From contig NZ_JACSPY010000002.1 of NCBI RefSeq assembly GCF_014836885.1, forward strand, positions 372,001 through 436,000: a stretch of 64,000 nucleotides of DNA. The letters are read 5' to 3'. The notes below the pieces were generated by a model. That model saw nothing but the letters and a program-made list of their open reading frames with translations, did not search any database and was not told the DNA's origin. The position numbers were made by a program, and so were the translations under genes. Each line of letters begins with the position of its first letter. Within the stretch, counting starts at the first letter, position 1. The DNA is from Brevibacterium gallinarum (GTDB lineage Bacteria > Actinomycetota > Actinomycetes > Actinomycetales > Brevibacteriaceae). Below are positions 52,643 through 61,961 of the stretch, in pieces.

Positions 52643-54415
52643 TCAGTTCTGACGGCGGCGGCGTGCCAGGAACACGGCCGTGCTGCCGAGAGCTACGAGC
52701 CCGGCTGCGATCGCTCCGGCGGCACCGAGCTCAGCGCCGGTGCGCGGCAGATTGCCGCCCCGGTCGTCCTTGCCGGCATTGTCATCACGGCCGTCCTTGT
52801 CATCACGGCCGGAACCGTCGTCATCGCGGTCGGTCGGCTCGTCGCTGGGCTGCTCGCTGGGAGCATCGCTCGGCTCCTCCGACGGACGCTCGCTCGGCTC
52901 CTCCGAAGGCTCCTCACTCGGCTCATCCGAGGGCTCCTCAGACGGCCCCTCGGTCGGGTCCTCACTCGGGCCGTCGTCGGCCTTCTCCTGCCACAGGTCG
53001 TAGGCGAGCTTGGCGACATCGGTGTTGTCGATGTAGTCACCGCGCACCGGGTCGGTGCCGCGCACATACCCGTTGATCGCATCGGCGCCAGCACCGTGGG
53101 CAAAGAACGGCACGAGGTGGTTGGTGTGCTCCGGGGAGTACCAGCCATCGACCGGCAGGCTGCCGGACTCACCGGTCATCGGCGTCCAGTGCTTGTCATC
53201 GCTCGGCCCGGACAGGTAGCCGGTCTCGTGGTCGGCGGTGACGATGAGCAGCGTCTCATCCCAGCTGGAGTTCTTCTCCACCCAGTCATGGGCGGCCTCA
53301 ACCGAGTTGTTGAAATCCTCCATCTCCTCGAGGTTGCCGGTCGTCGCGTTGGCGTGACCGGCCCAGTCGATGGCGCCGCCCTCGATCATCGTGAAGAACC
53401 CGTCCTCATCCTGCGAGAGCACGTTGAGTGCGGCACTCGACATGTTCTCAAGGGAGACGACGTCGTTGGGTGTGGCGTCACCGGGCAGCGGGGCATCCCC
53501 GTCGATCGGCGTGCCGTCCTCGCGGCCGCCGTTGGAGTTGCGCGGCTCAGTGTCCTCGAGGCTCGAGCGGTTGAACTGCAGGGTCTCAGCGACCGGGGCG
53601 AGGCCGAAGAGCTTCTCGGGCACATCCTCTCCGCGGGCGATCGCCTCAATGCCGGCGCTGTCTTCGACGAAGGCCCGCGCGGCGTCGTCAGCCTGCAGGC
53701 CGGTGTACTGCTCTTCGGTCAGCCAGTCCCACTGCGGGTCGCGCGGCTGGGCGTCATCGTCGAACTTCGGGTGGCCGGCGCCCATGATGACGTCGAGGTC
53801 GCTGCTGATCATCTGCTCGGCGATCTTATGGTTCTCCCCGCGGCTGGCGACATGCGCACCCCATGAGGCCGGAGTCGCGTGGCCGAACGGCACCGAGGAG
53901 ACGACGCCGGTGGCCCGGCCGGTCTCGTGGGCGTGCTCGGCGACGTTGGCGACGGTCTTTTTGTCCCCGTCAACGCCGAGGTAGCCGTTGTGGGTCTTGA
54001 TGCCGGTCGTTAAAGCCGTGCCCGAGGCGGCGGAGTCGGTCGGCCTGTCCTTGGCCCAGTCGAAGTCGGCCCAGGCATCATCGCCGTCGTATGCGGGGGA
54101 GTCGAGCGAGTGGTGCGACAGCGCCAGCTGCACGTCGAAGCGCTCGTACACCTGGGACGGGTTGGCACCGTAACCGTCCTGCTTGGTGATGTCGGAGCCT
54201 GGTTCGCCGGTGATCTGCCAGTTGGTGGTGCCGTGGTCGTAGAGGCTGGCGGCGTCGACATGGTTGAAGCCCATGCCGTCGCCGATCATGAGGATGATGT
54301 TGCGCGGTTCTTCACCGGTGTCGGCCAGTTCCGGGACTGCGAAGCCCGAGGTGCCGGCGACAGCCAGGACAGCGATCCCGCCGAGGTGCCGGCGGGCTGA
54401 ACGTGCGAAGCTCGT
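52643..54415 (-). CDS. cell-wall-anchored alkaline phosphatase with apparent ACG start
   Basis: 590 residues if read from the ACG at 54415; the first ATG (54289) lies inside the catalytic domain. From the ACG the frame encodes an excellent signal peptide (SFARSARRHLGGIAVLAVAG, then TSGFAVPEL), and AGAAGGAAG sits at ribosome-site distance. The catalytic blocks are MIGDGMGFNH, the nucleophile Ser in RPTDSAASGTALTTG and ADHETG. After residue about 500 comes a Ser-Glu-Pro-rich wall-spanning linker, then the sortase signal NLPRTG, a hydrophobic segment and RRRRQN. No ATG, GTG or TTG exists upstream in frame, so an ATG-to-ACG change is likely; the gene may be weakly expressed or silent. Confidence 0.75.
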   Translation of the reverse strand, partial: TSFARSARRHLGGIAVLAVAGTSGFAVPELADTGEEPRNIILMIGDGMGFNHVDAASLYDHGTTNWQITGEPGSDITKQDGYGANPSQVYERFDVQLALSHHSLDSPAYDGDDAWADFDWAKDRPTDSAASGTALTTGIKTHNGYLGVDGDKKTVANVAEHAHETGRATGVVSSVPFGHATPASWGAHVASRGENHKIAEQMISSDLDVIMGAGHPKFDDDAQPRDPQWDWLTEEQYTGLQADDAARAFVEDSAGIEAIARGEDVPEKLFGLAPVAETLQFNRSSLEDTEPRNSNGGREDGTPIDGDAPLPGDATPNDVVSLENMSSAALNVLSQDEDGFFTMIEGGAIDWAGHANATTGNLEEMEDFNNSVEAAHDWVEKNSSWDETLLIVTADHETGYLSGPSDDKHWTPMTGESGSLPVDGWYSPEHTNHLVPFFAHGAGADAINGYVRGTDPVRGDYIDNTDVAKLAYDLWQEKADDGPSEDPTEGPSEEPSDEPSEEPSEEPSERPSEEPSDAPSEQPSDEPTDRDDDGSGRDDKDGRDDNAGKDDRGGNLPRTGAELGAAGAIAAGLVALGSTAVFLARRRRQN

Positions 54416-54584
54416 GTGTCTTCCTTCTGGTTGGGGTGGAGGGGACCGGCAGTCGATCTGCCGGTGCCTTCATCCCAGCACCGCGTTGTTGAGAGCTTCT
54501 TGCCAGCAGGCATGACGGATCCGGTGAGTGCGTGAACTCACCATGAACTCCGCTGGTCGGACGCCTGCTGCCGGCACCTGGTGT

Positions 54585-56276
54585 TCACCGGTGCGTCCAC
54601 TGCCCGCCGCGCATCGTCGCCTGCACGTCCAGCTCGGTGACCGCCTCGGGCGCGGTGGCGAGCGGGTCGCCGGTGAGGATGACGATATCGGCCAGCGCCC
54701 CGCGGACCAGCCGGCCGGCCTGGCCGGCATGTGCGCCGGTCATGCCCATCGCGGCAGCCGCGCCCGAGGTGTAGGCCGCCAGCGCCTCGGAGGCCAACAG
54801 ACGCTCGTGGCCGGGTCCCGACAGGCGGCCGGAGCGGGTCAGGCGAGTCATGAACAGCTGCATGCCGCGCAGCACATTGCCCTCCGCACAGGGCCGATCC
54901 GAGCTGCCGGCCAGCATCACCCCGGCGTCGAGGAACGAGCGGCCGCGGTAGAGCAGGTGGGCGCGTTCGGTCCCGATCGCTGCGAGCATCCCGTCACCGA
55001 TGTTGTCGAAGAACGCCGCCTGCGGGGTCACCGCGATCCCGTACTCCGCGAGCACCGCCAGCTGCTCGGTGCGGATCATACCGGCGTGTTCGATCCGGTT
55101 GGGAAACGCCGGCTTCCCGCATTCATCGACGGCTGCGGTGATGTTGGCGATTGCCTCATCGACCGCCCGGTCGCCGATCGCATGGACGGCCAGCGACCAG
55201 CCCGACCGGTAGGCCGCCAGCGTCTGGGCGCGCAGCACCGCAGGGTCGTCCTGCAGGTACCCGGCATCGGACTGGCCGGCATAGGGTTCATGCAGCGCCG
55301 CCGTCCGGCCCGACAGTGCACCGTCCATGAAGATCTTGACCGGGCCGAGGCGGATCTCATCATCGCCGAACCCGGTCACCATCCCCAGATCGAGGCCGAG
55401 CTCCGGACTGTCAGCGGCATGCCCGCTGACCGGGTGGAGGGCGTCGATGACGGGCATGAGCTGGGCACGCGCCCGCAGCAGCCCGGCCCGCCGAGCCTGC
55501 TGATAGGCGTAGATCTCCAAGGGCGAGTGGCCGATCCAGCCGGCGGCGATCCCGGCCTCACCGAAGCTCGTGATCCCCTCCTTCGCATAGTGCGCGGTGG
55601 CCAGGTCGAGGGCGTGGACGATCGTCTCAACCGAATACGGCCGGATGAGATCCTGCACCTGCGTCTGCGCGGTCTCCTCGACCAGTCCAGTCGGGCGGCC
55701 GGATGCGTCACGGACGACCTTGCCGCCGGGCGGATCCGTGTAGCCGGGTTCGAGCATTCCGGCGGCTGTCAGGGCTGCGGTGTTGACGATTGCCGAATGG
55801 CCGCTGACCTGCCGCATGAACAGCGGCCGGCCACCGGTGATCCGGTCGAGCACCGCGATGTCCGGATAGCTGCCGGCATAGTCGTGGTGGGAGTACCCGG
55901 TCGCCTGCACCCATTCACCGTCAGGCAGCTGCGCTGCTGCGGCGGCCAGGCGGTCGTAGACCTCGTCGAGCCCGCCGGGTAAGTTCTCGACATCGACGCT
56001 GGCCAGGGTCAGCCCGAACCACGTCGTGTGACAGTGCGCGTCGATGAACCCGGGAACCACCGTCGGCACACCTGCGCTGCCGGTCAGCTCGGCGGCATCG
56101 ACGACCTCTCCAGCCTCGGCATAGGAGCCCTCCAGCTCATCATCGAAGGCGACGATCCGGCCGCCGGCGATCCCCACCGCCTCGGGCGCGGGTGGGGCAT
56201 CACCCGGCTGCCCGCCTGGCCGGTCAGCTGCCATCGTGTGGATGCGGGCGTTGCGGATGATTGTGTCGAGTCGCAT
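54585..56276 (-). CDS. amidohydrolase family 3 protein (YtcJ-like)
   Basis: 563 residues. The metal-dependent amidohydrolase pattern shows GFIDAHCHTTWFG near residue 95, a central VKIFMDGALSGRTAAL, HAIGDRAVDEA, NRIEHAG and the late GSSDRPCAEGN. YtcJ-type enzymes act on N-acyl or cyclic amides. ATG 56276 follows AAGGAG. It lies downstream of a ThDP enzyme and an MHS transporter on the same strand and is probably co-transcribed with them. Substrate unknown. Confidence 0.85.
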   Translation of the reverse strand: MRLDTIIRNARIHTMAADRPGGQPGDAPPAPEAVGIAGGRIVAFDDELEGSYAEAGEVVDAAELTGSAGVPTVVPGFIDAHCHTTWFGLTLASVDVENLPGGLDEVYDRLAAAAAQLPDGEWVQATGYSHHDYAGSYPDIAVLDRITGGRPLFMRQVSGHSAIVNTAALTAAGMLEPGYTDPPGGKVVRDASGRPTGLVEETAQTQVQDLIRPYSVETIVHALDLATAHYAKEGITSFGEAGIAAGWIGHSPLEIYAYQQARRAGLLRARAQLMPVIDALHPVSGHAADSPELGLDLGMVTGFGDDEIRLGPVKIFMDGALSGRTAALHEPYAGQSDAGYLQDDPAVLRAQTLAAYRSGWSLAVHAIGDRAVDEAIANITAAVDECGKPAFPNRIEHAGMIRTEQLAVLAEYGIAVTPQAAFFDNIGDGMLAAIGTERAHLLYRGRSFLDAGVMLAGSSDRPCAEGNVLRGMQLFMTRLTRSGRLSGPGHERLLASEALAAYTSGAAAAMGMTGAHAGQAGRLVRGALADIVILTGDPLATAPEAVTELDVQATMRGGQWTHR

Positions 56277-56298
56277 CTCGGGTCTCCTTCTGAGCGTC

Positions 56299-58035
56299 TC
56301 AGCTGCGGGTGAAGCGGATCGCCGGATCGGTGCGCACATGCACGAGCGCAGGACCCGGATGGTTCAGCGCCGCTTCGAAGGCGGCCGCGAAGTCCTCGGT
56401 GCGGTTCACACTGAACCCGGCCCCGCCGAAGGCGGTGGCGTAGGCGGCGAAGTCCGGGTTCTTCAAGCCCGTGCCCTCCGGCCGGCCGGGGTAGTCGCGC
56501 TCCTGGTGGCCGACGATCGTGCCGTAGACGCTGTTGTCGTTGATGATGACGGTGATATTCAGGTCGTGGGCGACCGCGGTGGCGAACTCCTGGCCGTTCA
56601 TGAGGAAGCAGCCGTCACCGGCGACGGCGAGCACCGGGCGGTCAGGGCACACGAGCGCGGCCGCGACCGCCGCCGGCATCCCGAAGCCCATCGCCCCGTT
56701 GCGCGGCCCGAGTGCCGACGGGAAGCTGTGCACCGGCAGGTAGCGCGAGGCCCACCCGGAGTAGTTGCCCGCCCCATACGTGATGATCGCGTCATCCGGC
56801 AGCAGCCGGTGCACCTCGCCGAAGGCTGCGTCCATATCGACATACGCGGGGTCCTCATCGCCGGTCGGTGCCGGGATCTCGCGCCACTGCTGGAACCGCT
56901 GGCGGGTCTCGGTGATCCAGTCGGGCAGGTGTGCGCCCGAGCCCGAGGCGGTGGTCGCCTCGGTGCCGGTCGTTGCGTCAGTGCTGGTGAGTGCTTGGGC
57001 GAAGCCGCGGGTGGTGGCGATGATCTGCTCATCGACCGGCCCGAAGTGCGCATGCAGGTCAGGATCCGGGCTGATGACGATCGTGTGGGCCGGGCTGCAG
57101 CCGATTGAGTACGAGTTCGTGGACACGTCGGTGCGCTGGCAGCCGAGGTAGACGTGCAGGTCGGCCTCGTCGAAGGCCTTGCGGGTCAGGGGTGCCGAGC
57201 CGAAGCCGAGCGCACCGAGGTAGTGCGGCTCATCATGGTCGATGCCGTCGTAGGCGCGGAAGTCGGCGATGATGCCCATCCCGAGCCCGGCCGCCCAGTC
57301 AGCGACCGTGCGGGAGGATTGCTCATCCCAGTGCTCGCCGCCGACGATGAGCACCGGGCGGCGGGCTCTGGCGACCGCCTCGGCGACTGAGGCGATCTGT
57401 GCGGCGGTGGGCACCACCTCGGGAACGGGGCGCGGGGTGACGGTGTCCGCCTGGGTGGTGATGAGCTGCGGGTCCTCGGGGAGACCGACGATGACCGGGC
57501 CGGGCCGGCCGGAGGCGGCGGTGTGCATCGCATCGGCGACGAGGGCTGCGGCCTCATCGGGGTGGTCGAGGATGAGGGTCTTCTTCACCGTCGTGCCGAA
57601 CCAGCCAGCCAGATCGAACTCCTGGAAGGCCTCGCGGCCGCGGTGGTCGGTGGGGATGAGGCCGGCGAAGATGACGAGAGGCGTGGCGTCCTGGTAGGCG
57701 GTGTGCGCGGCGATCATGACATTGGCCGCACCCGGCCCGCGGGTGACCATCGCAATGCCCGGCCGGCCGGTCATCCGGCCCTCGGCCAGTGCCATGAACC
57801 CGGCGCCGGCCTCCTGCCGGCAGGTGATGGTGCGGATGGCCGAATCGTGCAGGCCGTCGAGCACATTGAGATACGACTCGCCGGGCACGCAGTAGATGCG
57901 CTCGACGCCCTCGGCTTCGAGCTGGGCGACGATGAGGTGCCCAGCCGAACGGGAGGCGGGGGCATCGGGGCCGGCGGCGGAGTCCTGGGCGGAGGCGGCA
58001 GGGGAGGAGTCAGCAGTGGAGGTGATGCGCGTCAT
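56299..58035 (-). CDS. ThDP-dependent enzyme, paralogue of the 46758 gene product
   Basis: 578 residues from ATG 58035 (TTG 58047 possible; ribosome site weak). Glu75 in CRQEAGAGFM is the ThDP glutamate, and GDGCFLMNGQEF the metal motif. Stretches such as TRGPGAANVMIAAHTAYQD closely parallel the enzyme at 46758-48479, so they are paralogues, though clearly diverged. A 25-residue Ala/Ser-rich N-terminal extension is unique to this copy. Genes on both sides match the order seen at 46-49 kb. Confidence 0.82.
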   Translation of the reverse strand: MTRITSTADSSPAASAQDSAAGPDAPASRSAGHLIVAQLEAEGVERIYCVPGESYLNVLDGLHDSAIRTITCRQEAGAGFMALAEGRMTGRPGIAMVTRGPGAANVMIAAHTAYQDATPLVIFAGLIPTDHRGREAFQEFDLAGWFGTTVKKTLILDHPDEAAALVADAMHTAASGRPGPVIVGLPEDPQLITTQADTVTPRPVPEVVPTAAQIASVAEAVARARRPVLIVGGEHWDEQSSRTVADWAAGLGMGIIADFRAYDGIDHDEPHYLGALGFGSAPLTRKAFDEADLHVYLGCQRTDVSTNSYSIGCSPAHTIVISPDPDLHAHFGPVDEQIIATTRGFAQALTSTDATTGTEATTASGSGAHLPDWITETRQRFQQWREIPAPTGDEDPAYVDMDAAFGEVHRLLPDDAIITYGAGNYSGWASRYLPVHSFPSALGPRNGAMGFGMPAAVAAALVCPDRPVLAVAGDGCFLMNGQEFATAVAHDLNITVIINDNSVYGTIVGHQERDYPGRPEGTGLKNPDFAAYATAFGGAGFSVNRTEDFAAAFEAALNHPGPALVHVRTDPAIRFTRS

Positions 58036-58130
58036 ACCCACACTCAATCACAGATTCCAGCCCGCGTGCAGGCGCGTGCACCGAGGCGGAGGCGGCCGGA
58101 AGGCGACCCCCGCCTCGGGAACGGTGGATA

Positions 58131-59468
58131 TCAGCGCAGGTAGCCGGGGATGTCCTCGGAGACCCGCGGGGCGATGAGTGAGCAGATGCCGGTGATCGCG
58201 GCGATGACGGCGAGCATCGCCGGAGCCGGCCACCAGGCGTTGTCGGTCGCGGCGAGGAACACCGTTGCGAGCATCGGCACGAAACCTGAGACCATCGCCG
58301 AGAGGTTCGCCGAGATCGCCACACCGGACAGGCGGTGCGAGGGCGGGAACAGCGCGGTGGTCAGCGCACCGTTGACGGCGTACGGGATCGACAGGCAGGC
58401 CACGCCGATGGTGACGCCGAGGATCACAAGAACGGGGACGGTCGATTCGATCATGAGGAAGATCGGGAAGGCGATGAGGATCGTCGCGACGCTGCCGATG
58501 ACCGCCACGCGGGAGACGCCGAGGCGCTCGGCCAGGCGGCCGAAGTAGATGAGCACGAGGATCTCGATGGCAGCGGCGGCCAGGGTCGCGCCGAGCATGA
58601 GCGGCTTGGACATGCCGAGCACGCCGGTGCCGTAGGAGACGACGAAGGTGGTGACGAGGAAGAACCCGCCGACGCCGAGGAAGTTCGCGCCCATCCCGAC
58701 GAGCACCTGCGGGAACGACTTGCGGAACAGTTCGAGGACCGGGGCGGACTCCTTCTCACCGGCCTCTTCGAGCTCGCGGAAGATCGGGGATTCCTCCAGC
58801 TGCTTGCGGATGTAGACGGCGACGAGCAGCAGCGGGATCGCGGCGAGGAACGGGATCCGCCAGCCCCAGGCGTCGAAGGCCTGGGTGGGCACGATGACCG
58901 CCATGAGGAAGAACCCACCGGAGGACATGAGCGTGCCGATCGGGGAGCCGATCTGCGGGAACACGGCGTAGCGGGCGCGCTTGGCCGGCGGGGCGTTCTC
59001 GACGGCGACGGTGACCGCCCCGCCCCATTCGCCGCCGACCGCCAGACCTTGGACGATGCGCAAAGCGACGAGCGCGATCGGCGCCCAGATGCCGATCTGA
59101 AAGTACGTCGGCAGCAGGCCGATGAGGCCGGTGGCCACGCCGATGCCGATGATCGTGATCATGAGGACGGCCTTGCGGCCGATCCGGTCGCCGAGGTGGC
59201 CGAAGACGAAAGCGCCGATCGGGCGGGCGACGAAGCCGACACCCATCGTGGCGAAGGACTGGATGGTGGCCATCGCCGGGTCCTCGGAGTGGAAGTACTG
59301 GACGTTGAAGACGATGGCCGCCGCAGTGGTGAAGAGGAAGAAGTCGTACCACTCCATCGCCGTGCCGACGAGCGCGGCGGTCGCGGCCTTGCGCGCGGTG
59401 GTCTCATCGACCTCGATGTACGGGGCGCGCGCTGAGGCGGTCTCGGACGGGCCGGCCTGATCTGACAT
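58131..59468 (-). CDS. MHS-family (MFS) metabolite:H+ symporter
   Basis: 445 residues, twelve helices. Helix 1 carries MEWYDFFLFTTAAAIVF; the loop 2-3 motif is GHLGDRIGRKAVLM; helix 5 follows VGGEWGGAVTVAVENAP, all typical of the ShiA/KgtP/ProP group. It probably imports an organic acid or amino-acid-like substrate processed by the ThDP enzyme and amidohydrolase downstream. ATG 59468 follows CAGGAG; the frame extends upstream without ribosome site. Confidence 0.9.
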   Translation of the reverse strand: MSDQAGPSETASARAPYIEVDETTARKAATAALVGTAMEWYDFFLFTTAAAIVFNVQYFHSEDPAMATIQSFATMGVGFVARPIGAFVFGHLGDRIGRKAVLMITIIGIGVATGLIGLLPTYFQIGIWAPIALVALRIVQGLAVGGEWGGAVTVAVENAPPAKRARYAVFPQIGSPIGTLMSSGGFFLMAVIVPTQAFDAWGWRIPFLAAIPLLLVAVYIRKQLEESPIFRELEEAGEKESAPVLELFRKSFPQVLVGMGANFLGVGGFFLVTTFVVSYGTGVLGMSKPLMLGATLAAAAIEILVLIYFGRLAERLGVSRVAVIGSVATILIAFPIFLMIESTVPVLVILGVTIGVACLSIPYAVNGALTTALFPPSHRLSGVAISANLSAMVSGFVPMLATVFLAATDNAWWPAPAMLAVIAAITGICSLIAPRVSEDIPGYLR

Positions 59469-59786
59469 TGGATCTCCTGAAGCGTAGGTGACTGCGACTG
59501 GCCGCCAGGCGCGCCGGGGAGCGCCGTGCGGACAGGTGTATCGCCGGGCCACGTTACTCTCTCTGCCGGGCTCATGTGTGGTCTGATGCACAAACGTGAC
59601 ATCCGAACCGCAATGCTGTGCCGATGCACTGTGCGGCTGCACTGTGCGCGGTCATCCCAGCTCCGCTCAGCGCCGCACGCCCGCACCTGCTAGCGTGGCA
59701 GGTACTCGGCAGTGACGCCGGCCGGCTCCTCAGCTGCGGTTTCGCCTACCGAGCACCCGCCCCTCACATCCCCAACCGGAGCCCTC
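59469..59786. other. divergent intergenic region with 11-bp direct repeat and -10 candidate
   Basis: No gene is seen in these 318 bases. TGCACTGTGCG occurs at 59625-59635 and 59638-59648, only two bases apart, an operator-like arrangement. TAGCGT at 59691-59696 is a -10 candidate for the plus-strand DUF819 gene. The minus-strand transporter's promoter must also be here. Confidence 0.45.
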
Positions 59787-60995
59787 ATGATCACCGACGG
59801 ATTCCTCTTCCTCAGCCTTCTCATCGCCATCTCGGCCGTCCTCGTCTACCTGGAGAAGCGCCGCGGGGTGCGTGTCTTCAGATTCGTGCCCGGCTTCGTG
59901 TTCCTCTACCTCATCGCCGCGCTGCTCAACACCATCGGCGTCTTCGGCGCATCCGACTCGATCACCGACGTCGGCGGTGGGGTCAAGGACGCGCTGCTGC
60001 CGGCGATGATCATGCTGCTGCTCTTCCAGTGCGACATCCGCCAGATCATCAAGCTCGGCCCTAAGCTGCTGCTGACGTACGCGGCCTCGGCGCTGTCGAT
60101 CCTGCTCGGCTTCGTGCTGACGTTCCTCGTCTTCCGCGGCCTGCTCGACCCCGAGGCGTGGAAGGGCCTGTCCGCGCTCGCCGCCTCGTGGACCGGCGGA
60201 TCGGCCAACATGGTCGCCGTTCAGGGGATCCTCGATGCCCCGGAGAACGTCTTCGGCCACGTGCTCATCGTCGACACGATCATCTACTCCGTGTGGCTGC
60301 TCGTGATGTTCTCCTCGGTCACCGTCTCCGCTCGCTTCAACGCCTGGACCAAGGCCGATACCTCCTACCTCGACGTCCACTCCTCCGCCACAGCGCCCGC
60401 CGCCACCGGGGCGCCCACTGCCACCGGCGCGCCCGCCGCCACCGGCGCCGAGGCGGGGGAGACTCTCGACCTCGTCTCTCTGTTCCGGGTGTTCGCTCTC
60501 GGCCTGTTCGCCTCAGCTGCGGCGACGTGGATCGGCGGACTGCTGCCGGAGATCGGCGTCGTCGTGACCTCGACGACGTGGACGATTCTCATCGTCTCCG
60601 TCCTCGGCCTCATCATCGGCTCGACCCGCTGGGGCAAGATGCCCGGGTCTTCGGAAGTCGCCCAGATCATGCTCTACATCATCATCGGCGTCATCGCCGC
60701 AGGCTCGGACTTCACCTCGCTTGTCGAAGCACCGCTGTACCTGCTCGCCGGTGTCATGGTGGTGCTCATCCACCTCGTGCTCATGGTGCTGTACGCCAAG
60801 GCGACGAAGACCGAGCTGTTCAGCATCGCGGTCGCCTCGACTGCCAACATCGGGGGAGTGGCCTCAGCACCGGTCGTCGCCAGCGCCTTCAACCGGCAGC
60901 TCGTCCCGGTCGGTGTGCTCTTCGCACTCATCGGCGCCTTCGCCGGCACCTTCCTCGGACTGGCCGTCGGCCAGGTGCTCGCCGCGTTTGCCTGA
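59787..60995 (+). CDS. DUF819 family membrane protein
   Basis: 402 residues, about eleven hydrophobic helices, starting at ATG 59787 with GGAG upstream. Blocks such as LLPAMIMLLLFQCDIRQIIKLGPKLL, ASWTGGSANMVAVQ and STANIGGVASAPVVASAFN are characteristic of DUF819 (YjcL-like), proposed to be transporters. A long Ala/Thr-rich loop (about 197-222, APAATGAPTATGAPAAT) sits mid-protein and is the most variable part. Function unproven. Confidence 0.85.
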   Translation: MITDGFLFLSLLIAISAVLVYLEKRRGVRVFRFVPGFVFLYLIAALLNTIGVFGASDSITDVGGGVKDALLPAMIMLLLFQCDIRQIIKLGPKLLLTYAASALSILLGFVLTFLVFRGLLDPEAWKGLSALAASWTGGSANMVAVQGILDAPENVFGHVLIVDTIIYSVWLLVMFSSVTVSARFNAWTKADTSYLDVHSSATAPAATGAPTATGAPAATGAEAGETLDLVSLFRVFALGLFASAAATWIGGLLPEIGVVVTSTTWTILIVSVLGLIIGSTRWGKMPGSSEVAQIMLYIIIGVIAAGSDFTSLVEAPLYLLAGVMVVLIHLVLMVLYAKATKTELFSIAVASTANIGGVASAPVVASAFNRQLVPVGVLFALIGAFAGTFLGLAVGQVLAAFA

Positions 60996-61040
60996 TCGCT
61001 GAACTCGGCTGGTTCAGGCCTGCTTGGGGCTCTCTGAAGA

Positions 61041-61092
61041 CTGGTCACACTTTGACCCTCTGAAGCACTCAGCAGGGCCAAAGTCTGACCAG
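61041..61092. terminator. 19-bp imperfect inverted repeat downstream of the DUF819 gene
   Basis: CTGGTCACACTTTGACCCT (61041-61059) pairs with 61074-61092 at 17 of 19 positions, loop 14 nt. It is 46 bases beyond the DUF819 stop, so it may terminate that transcript, although no T-run follows. Confidence 0.5.
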
Positions 61093-61121
61093 CGAATCCC
61101 CGGAGCGAACCCTGTCCGCGC

Positions 61122-61182
61122 AAAGTTTGTAGAGCTGTTCATATTCTGAGGGCCGGATCAGATGAATAGCTCTACAAACTTT
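61122..61182. repeat. palindromic element A, 3' side of the methyltransferase gene
   Basis: Two 21-bp arms (61122-61142 and 61162-61182) are inverted copies with one mismatch. The arm begins AAAGTTTGTAGAGCT and ends TTCAT. The right arm contains the last codons and stop of the methyltransferase gene. Element B on the far side of the gene has the same arm sequence with about two to four changes. Confidence 0.75.
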
Positions 61183-61903
61183 CTCCCGCAGGCTTCCGGC
61201 AGACGACGAGCCAGCCGCGGCCCGGGGCATAGGGCAGATCGCGAACGTCGATCTCGGTGAATCCGCACTCCTTCAGGGACGTGCGAATCTCCGCCTCCTC
61301 CCGGAACCGCAGCGTCGACGTGGACGTCAGCACTTCTCCGTCGCTGAGGAACCGGTTGGTGTCGACGAAGGTCACGAGCGGCAGGTTGACGGAGGTGACC
61401 TCTTGCGATGTCACGATCCTCTCGTCTGCTACGTCCATCTCCATATAAGGGTGGCCCCACCGGTCCCAACCGCGATCGGCGGGGTTGCGCGACTCGAACG
61501 CGAGGAGCCCGCCAGGCCGCAGCGCGGCATGAATGGCCTGTAACGTCGCTTCCCAGTGATCGTCGGAGGTGAAGACCATCGCGACATTGGCCGTCATCGT
61601 GACCGCATCGACTTGAATCGGCAGGGCGTCTGCGGCTTCACCGACGATCCACCTCACCGCATCCGCGCCAGGCTTGGCACGCGCGACATCAATCACGCCG
61701 GCGCCGGGATCGACCCCGGTGACCTCCAAGCCCAGATCGGAGAGCCGCAGTGCGAACACTCCGGTGCCGCATCCAACGTCGAGTACCGAGCGCACGCCCG
61801 CCTCGCTGAGCACCTCGACGTAGCAGTCGAGATCGGAGCGGTCACCTTCGAAGCCGTCGTAGAGCTTCGCCAATCGCGGATGTGCGTAAGCGTTATCGGT
61901 CAT
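61172..61903 (-). CDS. class I SAM-dependent methyltransferase
   Basis: 243 residues from ATG 61903, with GGAGG five bases upstream; GTG 61915 is a weaker choice. SAM motif I is VLDVGCGTGVFALRL (about residues 40-54), followed by VTGVDPGAGVIDVARAKPGA and, after motif III, LRPGGLLAFESRNP. The C-terminal part (SLKECGFTEIDVRDLPYAPGRGWLVVCRKP) is the usual cap end of Methyltransf_25/11 proteins. The substrate is unknown. The gene is bracketed by two related palindromes and looks like a cargo gene. Confidence 0.82.
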   Translation of the reverse strand: MTDNAYAHPRLAKLYDGFEGDRSDLDCYVEVLSEAGVRSVLDVGCGTGVFALRLSDLGLEVTGVDPGAGVIDVARAKPGADAVRWIVGEAADALPIQVDAVTMTANVAMVFTSDDHWEATLQAIHAALRPGGLLAFESRNPADRGWDRWGHPYMEMDVADERIVTSQEVTSVNLPLVTFVDTNRFLSDGEVLTSTSTLRFREEAEIRTSLKECGFTEIDVRDLPYAPGRGWLVVCRKPAGESL

Positions 61904-61961
61904 TGGTTCCTCCACAGTTGCATCGAACGTGTCCTGTCAGAAGCCGCCCCGGCCATCACCA

